Below, in pieces: positions 53,591 to 64,000 of a stretch of 64,000 nucleotides of DNA. The notes under the pieces were generated by a model that saw only the letters and a program-made list of their open reading frames with translations, had not been told where the DNA came from and did not search any database. Source of the DNA: Nectonema munidae (Eukaryota; Nematomorpha; Nectonematoida; Nectonematidae); the NCBI GenBank assembly GCA_030549495.1, contig JAUIRK010000751.1, positions 186,001-250,000 of the forward strand, given 5' to 3'. Made by a program: the position numbers and the translations under genes. The first letter of the stretch is position 1; every line of letters begins with the position of its first letter.

Positions 53591-56500
53591 TTTTTCAAAT
53601 TGTATGCTTTCTACTGCAGGCTGAAATATCGTGTAGGCAAAATGCTAAACAGCTTCTCTACTTAAAATGTAAGCATAAAATTTATTATAATTCTCAAGAC
53701 TCTAAAATAATTTAAAGATATAATAAATGAAAATCGAATAAAATGAATTATTAACAAAGATTTTTTGGCTTTACAATAAAAACTTTTTAAATGAAGAAAA
53801 ATCCTTTTAGAGGTTTTTACGAAAGAAATTTACAGATGTCATATACGAACAGTACGAATCTTACCTAGCTAATAACTTGATAGAGAGAAGTAAACTTAAT
53901 AAACTTGATAGAGAAGTAATAACTTTTCTCAAAGCAGTATTTATTGCTATACATTTTTCATTGTAGTTTGCGTCTTGATTATCATATATTATTTAGAATG
54001 ATAAAATGCAAGTATATTTTTTATTGCATTTTTACCTTCGTGTTATTGGGTATCCTTTTTTGTCTTGAATCTAGTTCTCTTTTCTTTCAATTACAAAGAA
54101 TATAATAAAAATACGCTTAAATGATATATTTTTTGTGTAGTGTTCCTTAAAAGATTTAAAATATTTCAATCATTCCTCGAAGTAAAAAAAAAGTTGAGAA
54201 CGGGGACCTATAGTATAATTACACGCTTCAATAAACCGAAATCAATATTATTCTAAAGATAGCGCCAGAATAAATGCTTTAAAATCTTCCATCCAGTCCA
54301 ACAGAAACATATGTGAAAATAAAAGCCCAAAATGAACAGATACTTTTAGAAATAAAGTTGATTTTAAAACACCATATGGATTTGAAAGAGAACAAAGCTC
54401 TCCATTAAATTTATTTTCTAAAAGACGAATTTATTTTGAACCTTCAAATATCGTAAAAATTATCGTCACAAAATTATTAATATATTAGATATTAATTATC
54501 GTTCGTTAAAATTATCGCTTGCTCCAAATGTTATGAATAAATTTTATTTTTCAATTTTATCTAAATAGTACATTTTACTCACTTTCTGAACTATGGAACG
54601 AAATTTTTTCCAAATCATCAAACCAGGACGAAATGGTCTTGAACTTCACTTATAATTTGAAAATTAAGGAAAAAATTTTACACTAAAAAAGCGATTCATA
54701 TTTGGAGTTAAATTTGTATAAACTCCGTTTTTTGGAACTATAAGATTGATGAACGAGAAACCGGGATTTTTGTAAATAGTGTAGCTTATTCTTGATGTCT
54801 TTCACAAATTAGAGTTTCATAACTAGCTACTGCTTAGTGTAATCATCAAAATTATTAATTATCCTAACGATAAAAGGAGATTCCTCATTGAAGTCTGAAG
54901 GAAAGCCCTGGAGCCCATAACTCTATTCAGGGAGTTGAAATACGATGCCAATAAAGTATTGAAAATTGAAATACCTCCTACTCGTTGAAGAATTCTTGGA
55001 TATATCAATTTGTGCTCTATATGCATTACTACGTTAGCCCTGCAACTTATCATTCTTTAGCCATTTGGCTCTAAACACAACCGTTTTTAGCCAAATCATT
55101 TTTCCTTTAGGAATTTCTCAAAAAAACTAAAATTTGAATAAATTTATATTAAGGGCTTTCCAAGTTTATAAAAATATACAAATACTTTATTTTAACAACA
55201 ATTACGTCAAATTTCAACTTCAAGTCAAAACTCATAAACACCCTTTAATTCCTACAGCTGTGTCACCTCGTTAATTAGTACATTTTTTAAATTTTTTTAT
55301 ACTCGTAAATTTTTTTTCCGAATTGACTTTTCAAATCTTTGAAAAAAACGTGATAAATTTATGCGTAAATCATTTTTTACAATGAGTTTTGAAGTGCTTT
55401 AATTGATCAATTTTGAACATGAAAAGTTATGCCCCTCTAATTTCTTTTTGTGTCTAGTAAGTTCTATCTTCTGGCTACACCCTTGCATATATATTCAGAG
55501 AGGTAGTTAACGTTCGGGGCCTAGAAGGTCAAATGCTCCTTGATAAAATTTTTACACCAGCCCTTTCCCCAATAAAATAAATTATGATAATATTAAACTA
55601 TGTGCAATGCAATGAAGGTTGGATACTCGATTCGGGATATAGACCTTGTAGATTAGGAACCAGGGAACTAGACCAGTGTTTCCAACATTCGTTCATACAG
55701 ACTGCTTCGAGACCAAATAGATCTGCAATAACTTAATATTAATTTAAAGGTGTATGAACAATTTTAAAGGATTCGTAAAATTTTATATAAAATATAACAA
55801 TTTGGATCAATTTTTTAATTATTTTTTTGTATTTATTCAAAAATTGTGAAAAAATATCTTATAACAAAATGATTTTAGTTTGTATTTGAACAATTTTCAT
55901 ATTTACACTTTTTAATTGGTTAGTAGTCTTTATATTAATCTACTACTAATCTACTAATTATATTAATCTTTCATTTTTCAAATTAGTTCTTCATTAACCA
56001 CTCCTAAAGTTTTTTAGTGTTTAAATTTTAAAACATATTTTATAGTTCATATAAAATTGTTACCAGCTATGTAATATTTATATAGGTTTTTGTAAGACTT
56101 CTCGCGAATCTCAAAAATACTCTTGTAGCCCTAATTAGGGTCATGGCCAAGGGGTTTGGAAAGTCTAAAAAAAAGGTTAAATTTTTGGAAACATAAGGTG
56201 TTTTTAAAGTCAAAATTTTTGTACTAATACCTGTTGGATTTTTTTGAAACTTATACCTTTCGAAAGAAAATTTTCTAAGCTATCGAATGATATTGGTTTC
56301 ATATTTGTAAAAAAAAAGTTAAAATTTACGCACTTTAACAGTGGAAAAATACAAACGTTTTTGCTAGAAACTCTTTTTAAACGTTTGAAACGGGAAAAGT
56401 AAGCTTAGAATAATATAATAAAAGGAGCAAAGAATGAACAGTGTGAGAGAATGATGTTTTGATTTTGTTTTTGAGTTTTAAATAGAGAAGTTTTTTTCGC

Positions 56501-58463
56501 TCTGTAAGCGAGTGACTTTGAAGCGCTGTAAAACAAAAAATAAAAGGGCTATTGATTCTATTGTTAAGGGGTTATAAATTACTCTTGCTTAGCTTTGAGA
56601 AAACGCAAATTTTATTTTGCTATGATATTTAAGTTTTTTTTAAATGTCAATGTCCCTTTCCTGGCAACATTTTTCAGGAAAATGTACCTAGTGTTATAGA
56701 GATATACTGACTGTTTAGAATATCATTTTTTATTGAAGAGACGGTAGAGTTATAAGGTGTTATTAACATCCCTCCAATCTTTTTTGCAAAATATCTTTAA
56801 AAAGTTTTATAACAGCCAAAATATAGTCAAGATCAGTGACTTTTCAAAATGGTCAACAATCTCTAGCTCCAAAGTTTTAATAGATATCTATACGAACTTT
56901 TAGAATTAAGTAATCGTGATAGTAGCGCTTCAGAAAATCATAATTTCAAGTTGCTACTGCGGTTTTGAAGTGCCTTTTCGCGCTAGAACCTGGGTGGGAA
57001 GACTTTTATATAAATGGATCTAGAAACGAAATTATAAGCTTTACATTAAAAATGAAAACATATTAAGATAGATTAAGCGATTATCGAACTCTATCCAAAG
57101 TTTTATAATGATAGATTAAGTATTTGCTTTCAAAAAATTCATAAGAATGAGATCAACTTCTCCCTTACTTTTCACAAAATGATAATAAAAATTTTAATCT
57201 GGAAATTTTAGCATATTCTGAAAGAGATTGATCATCCCTTTCGATTCTGTGAGGTTTTATATAGGAGGACCAAAAATCTGGAAATTCCAAGAGAAAGGAC
57301 TTTTTCTTAGGCAAAAACTGCCTAAACGCAATAAAATAGTTTGCACTAGTTGGGGATAGTACTTGTATGCTTATAGTTTATTCACTTTGCATTTAATTCA
57401 AAGCATGAAAATTTTGAGGTTTCAAGTTGTAAAAATGGTAAAACTACAATATTTATGCAATTAAGTTCTTCGGGGTTTGATTCAGGACAGTCTATGTATT
57501 CAGAAAAAAATTATTTTGAAAATTTTCCAATTTTTTGAGATATTCTGGTCTTATATCTCGGGACATATAAGAGATATGAAAAAACCGAATACACCATTCA
57601 AGCGGCGTCAAAAGTTATCCCACAAAATAATATTCTCTTATTCATTCCTTTTAAAAAAATATTTCGATATTCAAGGAATTGCTCAAAATCTCTTGAAAAT
57701 AGTGCTAAAATGCTTGTTTTGAGAAATATACTCTAATTTCAACAGATTTTGATTGTAATGACCAAAACTAAATTTTATAACTCTAAATGAGCTAAAAATA
57801 TGATATTTGAATAGGGTTCATCGTCGGATGTCCAAAAATCATGTTTTTTCATATATCGTTTCAGGTCCAAACTAATTATAGATTCTATCATTTGTCAAGA
57901 AGTACCAGAATCCTGAGTTTCAAAAAATTTGGTGACCTTCAATTTTTTCCTCCCATCCCCCCTCGAAATTTTTTTTTAATCTTCACGGAATTGAATGGGG
58001 TCTTTCTTGTAGAGCATTTTTAGCTAACTGCGAGATAAAATATATCTATTCAAACTTTCATTTTACAGCTCTTAAAGAACGTGAAAAATGCCAAAATTTA
58101 CATGTTTAGAAGGAAACTGCACAAAATCTATACAAGCTATTTGGAATGGGATTGCAGATTCGGATTCTACATATTAAACTAATATAGAATCGACTAATAA
58201 ATTATTGAAATTGATTATAAAAATTTTCAAAAAAAATTGTGCAAAATTTAAAGGCTACTAACTGCCCAGCCAAAACTATAAGTCCAATCTTTCTAAAATT
58301 TTCATTTTTGGCCATTTTCTAGTCCCTAAAACTATAATAGATATGGAAATCGAATTGCAGATCATGAAATCGTTTATCTTTAAAAAAAGATATTTTAAAG
58401 GCTGATTCAAAAATGGTATATTATAGTTGCTAAAAGTGAATACTTTTCATTTAACAGCTCTTA
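53591..58463. other. Long A/T-rich intergenic stretch without recognisable genes
   Basis: Nearly 5 kb in which I see no host gene, transposase or tandem array. CCCTAATTAGGG at about 56131 is a small palindrome. A C-rich TCCTCCCATCCCCCCTCG occurs at 57945-57963, similar in style to the other G/C-run repeats. Open frames at 54859-55053, 57477-57722 and 57841-58023 look like chance. Confidence 0.4.
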
Positions 58464-58993
58464 CCTTAGCAGGACGGAACTTTTTAGAGCCAACTAAGGA
58501 CACTTAGTTAACACTAAGGACGGTTAATGGGAGTTTAACTCCAATTTTTAAAAAAAGTATATTTCTTTTTTTAATAAAGCTTTAGCATATCAAAGTCCTT
58601 TTAAGAATGTTTTTGTTCAGTTTGATATGTTTCCATGTTTTTTATACGAAAAAAATCAAAAAACTTATTTTAGAATTAACGCCATCTATAATAAAAAAGA
58701 GTTTGTTATAGTTAACGTCATCTATAATAAAAATAAAAATTGCATTCGAACTTCCATAACGTTTACACTTATTAGATATACATATCTAAGAAAAATTTTT
58801 AAATTCATCTATTGTATTATTTGTTAAATTATTTCAACAAACGCTACTTCATATGCAAAAAAGGCATATTAATCATAGATAATATTTAGTTTTTTTCAAA
58901 TATATAAAAAAAAATGAACTAACATTTATTCAACTATTATAAAAATACAACACACAAGTATTATAATTAAAAATTCGTAAATATTTACAATTA

Positions 58994-60735
58994 TTATGTG
59001 TTTCTGCACTTTTTACATATAAATAAAGTATGGCTTTTACAAATGAATTTTCCACATACACTGCATTTTCGTGTTCCCCTTTTTCTTGGCTTACAATCAA
59101 TAAAAGAGCAATATCCTCGTTGAACTGATGTAGTTGGGTTCTCGTCAACATCAAAAAACCCGTAAAAAGATAATAAGTTTCTGGTAGATAGGCGAGTAAA
59201 TGAACTTTGACTTCTAATCAACATGCATTTTTCAGCTAAAAGTAGAGAAAGGTGTTTTATAAAGCATTTTCTTCCTCCTCTTGAAACTGATGGGTATGCA
59301 TCTGAATCATTAGCTCTCATAATTACCCAGCTATTATTAACTGCAATATCAAGAAAATTGTAAAAATTGCAACTGGCCAACGTCTAGAAGACTTATAACA
59401 GCTGTAATTTCTTGCCATTCTGTTAAAAACATCCACTCCAGATTTAAACCTATTATAATCTAGAATAGTTTGAGGCTTTTTTCTGGGCCCAAAAGTATCT
59501 ATTTGTGATAGATGTTGACTAGATAACACATAGACTGGTTTGAAGTTTTTTTTATAATGTTTTTCCGGATATAAACTGTTAACGAAGAGGTTTCTGAATA
59601 CAAAAATCTACTTTCACAATCATTCAAACCCAGACCTTTTAAATGCGCTGGACGGACTACTTGCGGCATGAACCTTCTATTACTTCTTACCGTACCACAG
59701 ATTGTATAGTTTTGATTTTTGGCCCAATTACACAAATCCTGGGACATAAAAAACCTATCTGCATAAATACCAATACCGGTCGGTAAGCAAGAAATATATA
59801 CCAATCTTTTTACTATATTATTGGGTTTAAAATGACCCCTGTCCACTAAACCACTTTCATAAATTTCGCTACAAAAAAACTGGACGAGTCTACACAGTGA
59901 TAAATTTTCATACCATATCGGCCTGGCTTGGATGGGTCGTATACTTTTATAGGTGACCTGCCTCTATACTTGACGAGCTGCTCGTCAATTGTAACGGAAT
60001 TAGATGGTGACCAATATTTATGAAAGTTTTCAAGGAAAAAATTTTGTAAGTATCTTATGGGAGCTAATTTATCTGAACTATTTCTTGTAGTTCTTGAATC
60101 AAATCTTATAAAGGTACGAATAAGAATGAATACGTCTCTACTGATTGCAGCTTTTAAAAAAGGGGTTTCATACTTTTCAGAAAAAAGATGTTTGACATCA
60201 ATCTGCTGATCTTTAGACTGCCCAATGTAAAGAATACAGGCTAAGTATGCTAGCAAATGTTCCATTGAAAACCTTTCATATAAACTTTTGAGGTTCTCCA
60301 ACAAATAATTAGGACTTCTACAAAAAAAACATTTAACTAAATAATGTTTTCTAATAGAAAATTACTTGTAGTTTTCTTCGATTCTTTCTTTTGTGCAGAC
60401 AAAAATATGGTTCAAAAGAGATTCAGTGAAAAAAAGATTAAAAATTTTCAAAGGATCTCTTTCAAATTTTTTGCCGTATCTTTTGGACCTGGTCTACTTG
60501 AGATGATATTAGTTGATGATCTTCTTCCAGAAATCTCTCTCGGTTCCCAAAAAAATTGTGTTCCACCTGGTGCTACAAGGGACACATCTTCGCAAAGAGC
60601 CGTTTCTTCATCGCTTGAATCTGTTTGCCCTTCGCTATCAACTGAATTTTGAATTTCATATTCACTATTTGAAAAAACGTCAGAACCAGAGGTTTCTCCT
60701 TCATCACTACTTGTATAAAAACTTGAGGAGCTCAT
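58994..60735 (-). pseudogene. piggyBac transposase, frameshifted
   Basis: Starts MSSSSFYTSSDEGETSGSD (60735), an acidic/serine N-terminus typical of PGBD4-like proteins. In successive frames follow LKSLYERFSMEHLLAYLACI, KAAISRDVFILIRTFIRFDS, SVTIDEQLVKYRGRSP (catalytic Asp region; 59846-60304), LPTGIGIYADRFFMSQDLCN (second Asp; 59499-59846), ILDYNRFKSGVDVFNRMARN (third Asp region; 59323-59529) and a cysteine-rich C-terminal domain, CSVCGKFICKSHTLFICKKC (58994-59380). The domain order is complete; several frameshifts (near 60440, 59850, 59520, 59370) inactivate it. An intact protein would cut at TTAA and leave no footprint. Confidence 0.9.
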
Positions 60736-61189
60736 AATAAAATTTTGCGAAATAACTTAGGAAATTCAAATGAAGCTTGTCAAGAAATGGAAGAATTATT
60801 ACACATACACAAATAAAGCAAGAGAGAGAGTTTTGTGTAATCTATACGCGATTTCTTCACTATTCTTTCATGCCAAGGAATTATTTACCAAATGTGGTGA
60901 GAAAAAAGATAACAAATGCGTAGACAATTATATATGGATCGTGTAGTCAATGGAACAATTGAGTTCACTCTTGCCGCATGCGTATTCTCGATAAAAAATC
61001 AATATCAAGTAAGAGTTCTTTGTGTTTAAAATCATATTTTGATTTATTTCTGCGTTGTATGATGTGTCTTTTATTACCCAGATAATACCATGACACAAAT
61101 TCAATAAAGAGTCCATTCTCTTCATTTTTTTATTCAAGTACGCAACCATGCGCTGTTCAACAAATCGATCTAAAAAGCTTATCTAATTT

Positions 61190-61500
61190 TTTTAATCTTT
61201 TTTACTTTTTATAAAATATTTTGCACTGTAGAAAAATAAATTTATAAAAACAAAGTTTTGAATAGTGATCAATATAATTTTTTCACAAAACTACATAATC
61301 ATACGTTTGTTTGTTTTGTTACTTCTTTTTTCTTTGTAAATAAAAAAAATATTATAGTTCTTTTTAATTTTTTATATATAATATTTTGCACTATGGAAAA
61401 CAAATTTATGAAAACAAAGTTTTGAATATTGAACAATATAGTTTTTTTCACAAAACTACATAGTCGTACGCTTGTTTGTTTTGTTATTAGCTAATAATGA
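61190..61500 (+). repeat. ~165-bp tandem duplication
   Basis: Two direct copies share ATATTTTGCACT, AAATTTATxAAAACAAAGTT, TTTCACAAAACTACATA and GTTTGTTTTGTTA; they differ at roughly one base in ten. Both lie inside piggyBac element 1, upstream of the transposase. Confidence 0.8.
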
Positions 61501-61991
61501 AAGACTTGCTATAATACCCAAAGCGAAGGAAATAATAGAAACATGATTTTCGAACGTCATGTGTTTCAAAAATAATCCTCAGAAAAAATTCGAAATTTGA
61601 AATCCACTTCAAATTTATATTTTTATAACTTGTTTAAGGTTACAACTTAAGTTTTTCATAAAAACATATTAATTTTAGATGGCGTTAAATTTAAATTTCG
61701 TATAAATTTCTATAAATATTTTTTCATGTCGTGAAAATTTTATATTTCTTTTTATCTTTAAAATCCATTAAAAAAATAATAAAATACCACCAAGTTAGCA
61801 TATCGACTAGCTATATTTTTCTATCAGAAAAAGAGATTTTAAATATTTACTAGCCAAAAAAAGCCCTACTCCGGCCTTCTAAGGTTAATAAATAATAGCT
61901 TTTTTAAATAAAATAAGATAATATTTTTTGGGGAACTATAGAGAGAAATTAAAGAGCCATTATAAAAGAATATAAATAAGTTATTTATTAA

Positions 61992-64000
61992 CCTTCTGTT
62001 TACCGTCAATTTTAGTATAGCATCGATAATTTAATTAACCTAAAAATGTATAAAAAAAAGTTGAAATTGTCATTTATTTTTAAAAATCAAAATTAAAAAA
62101 ACACAAAAAATAGTTTTTGTATTAAATTTTTTGGTCGTTACTGGATTCGAACCGGATCCCTTTAAACACAACTTTCTCCATAATAATACAGCAATTGTAA
62201 ATCTTTATGTTGGACATCAACTTCGGGTTTTCCGTCTTTATTTTATATTATATGCTGTGTCATAATCAAGAGTGCATCATTAAATTTCACGATACTCAGA
62301 CAGTTTGACCTTGAAACAACTCGCTTCAAAATTGTTTACATATTGTGAACCTTCATTACAAAGTTCTTATTCATAAAACCATTATGGGAAATTTCAAAAT
62401 GCATATGTTTGGTATTGTGTCAAACATTGTACATTTGAAGTTCCTTTGCATTATAATCTATATAATAAAAAAAGATGCCATCTATCTATAAAATTAGTAA
62501 ACAAAATGAAATGGAAGCGGGTGTGTTAGAAGTATGAAGTATTAGCGTTCAATTGGTAATACATAAATAACCTTGACTAGGCTTTCATTCACTTCAGAAT
62601 ATAATTTTTGTTTCATCTCTGCTGAAATCAAATAATTTGTCATTATAATATCATTTGATCATTATTTTCTTCACAGTCGTCTTCTCTCTGTTTTTTAGTG
62701 CAATTTATTTGTCCTTACCAATGGAATCAGAACAAAGTTCAAGTTTGTTCTTCGAAGAAACAACAGATTCGAATAAAACTTTTAGTAGTTTTCTAATTTT
62801 GATTCAAGCGATAATGAAATAGATGATAACTTGATTTCATCGGATCAAGTAGATAGTTTGGAGCCTTTTACGAGCACACGTGGAAGAACTCTATCTGAGA
62901 ATCCAATTGTTCTTCATTCAAAGCATGATTAATTTTATATGCATGAAAATAAAGTTAAGTTGCTCAAGTAGAGAAAACGTCTGAAATATACACATACCTC
63001 TATAAAGGGCACTTTTAAAACAGGAGAAAAAAGGCAGGTTCTTGAGCACTCCAAGCACCCCCCCCCCCCCTCCTGCACGTCCCTGATATACAATACTTAT
63101 TTACTAAACTATTTGATTTATGGTAATTTCGGTTTCAGAACTTTTGTCCATATACGTATTCATTATACAAATTTCGATATAAATATAATTATAAATAATA
63201 GTTGATCTCCTATTTAATTTTAGAAATTTTAATTTTGAATTATAATAAGTTTTCTAATAAAACAATTTAACTGAATTGAAATCGTGGTAAATCTCTAATA
63301 TCTTGGTAAACGTAACTTGATAGTGTACCATAGGAAAATAATCAAGTAAAACGGTGCCTTGGCTTCTTGATATTTGAATAGCACTAGTATAAAACACTAC
63401 TTGAACATTTTTTGTTTTAGAAAAGAACATCCAAAACATCCTAATTTAAAATATATTTTTGAAAAGTTTGAATCTTACCATTTATTGGCTTATTTTTTAG
63501 GCTTACTTCATATCGGTCAATGTATGGATCAAAGCAATGCCCGCGCTAAGCAAAAATTTTAGAGTGGGCTTCATGAGGGCGCTAATTTTTGAACTATCAG
63601 ATTAATCTGCTTCCAGGCGAAAAGAAAACATATGATGTATTTGTCAAGCCATATCTATGCACATTACATTTTCATGAAAGAAATTATTATGAATGGTAGA
63701 TGTTTGTCATATTTTTTTAAGGTAATAAAAAAAATTTTTGGGGAGCTTGAAAATTAACTAGGTAGCGCTGGCTCTCGAACAAAGAGTCAAGGTTACTGAA
63801 TAATGGTTCATTTGAAAGCCCATTTCTGAAAGCTGTTCTCTCAAGAGATATGTTTTTTTTAATTCAAATTTTTTTATGCTGATGATAAGCGTCAAAGAAA
63901 TCCTAGCGATAAGCTTTCAGCAATTCGAACGCTCCATGATCACTTTTATGGCGTGTTTTCTTTGTACTGGACACCTAATTCTTCGGTTACAATTGGCGAA
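61992..64000 (+). mobile_element. piggyBac element 2 (continues beyond the window)
   Basis: A possible left end is CCTTCTGTTTACCGTCAATT after TTAA at 61988-61991. The transposase is on the plus strand: MESEQSSSLFFEETTDSNKT at 62721, RGRTLSENPIVLHSKH at about 62880-62930, KYIFEKFESYHLLAYFLGLL then HIGQCMDQSN near 63450-63535, NGSFESPFLKAVLSRDMF near 63800-63860 and SVTIGE at the window edge. Two small insertions split it (about 62940-63110, with a C13 run and CCTGCACGTCCCTGATA; about 63540-63780, with inverted GCGCTA/TAGCGC ends). It differs from element 1 by many residues, so it is a separate family. Confidence 0.7.

Larger units (their letters stand above)
58464..61884 (-). mobile_element. 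piggyBac element 1, about 3.4 kb
   Basis: Inverted ends CCTTAGCAGGACGGA (58464-58478) and, reverse-complemented from 61884, CCTTAGAAGGCCGGA agree at 13 of 15 positions. The right end is flanked by TTAA (61885-61888) and the left by TTA, one A short of TTAA. A subterminal repeat, ACTAAGGACGG, lies at about 58513. The transposase is on the minus strand, and a ~165-bp tandem duplication lies at 61190-61500 upstream of it. Confidence 0.75.

Noticed and set aside
62133-62215. tRNA gene on the minus strand (B-box-like GGTTCGAATCC)
   Set aside because: The B box is good, but the T stem pairs poorly, no matching 5' acceptor strand lies about 73 nt upstream and no anticodon arm forms. At most a tRNA-like remnant.

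Overview
The window is A/T-rich (estimated by eye at about 70% A+T) invertebrate nuclear DNA. A handful of host genes sit in a dense bed of decayed transposons, MITEs and tandem repeats. An animal nuclear genome is indicated by orthologues of RABGGTB, GFM2, ARV1, WDR11 and PTCD1, AATAAA signals just after stop codons, a spliced RABGGTB exon, and animal transposon families (piggyBac, Merlin, Tigger/pogo, hAT, mariner, Jockey/CR1-like LINEs, tRNA-derived SINEs, LTR elements). The proteins diverge strongly from vertebrate ones, and four genes have uninterrupted reading frames (up to 1207 codons). An intron-poor invertebrate, perhaps a crustacean such as a copepod, fits, but the lineage is inference only.

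Layout. 1-2.5 kb: first coding exon of RABGGTB (minus); the rest lies outside the window. 2.5-14 kb: no host gene. It holds a complex minisatellite (4.7-5.75 kb), a Merlin remnant (6.7-7.3 kb), two unrelated satellites with nearly the same ~150-bp period (7.6-9.5 and 10.45-11.35 kb), a foldback element (12.9-13.5 kb) and a TTAA-flanked MITE. 14.2-15.3 kb: broken OTU-protease-like gene. 17.8-18.4 kb: a chimeric SINE insertion carrying 125 bp of GFM2, plus an older nested insertion. 18.5-21.4 kb: GFM2 and ARV1 on the minus strand, overlapping by 16 bp. 22.6-41.4 kb: LTR fossils, a 4.2-kb LINE, MITEs, mariner, a second LINE, a Tigger element and several hAT pieces. 41.6-47.7 kb: WDR11 and PTCD1 head to tail on the plus strand. 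48.5-51.6 kb: a hAT remnant, then a sharply bounded GC-richer transposon with ~165-bp inverted repeats. 52.1 kb: a small two-TM protein gene. 53.1 kb: a hAT MITE. 53.6-58.4 kb: empty of recognisable genes. 58.5-64 kb: two piggyBac elements, the second running off the window.

The host genes are housekeeping: Rab prenylation (RABGGTB), mitochondrial ribosome recycling (GFM2), ER/sterol homeostasis (ARV1), trans-Golgi vesicle capture (WDR11) and mitochondrial RNA/ribosome maintenance (PTCD1). No shared pathway is obvious. The most notable observation is the SINE-GFM2 chimera: a GFM2 fragment, in sense orientation and identical to the gene over 125 bp, joined to the 5' side of a SINE within one 11-bp target-site duplication. 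This is what reverse-transcriptase template switching between a SINE RNA and GFM2 mRNA would leave. No CRISPR, operon of bacterial type or defence system is visible.
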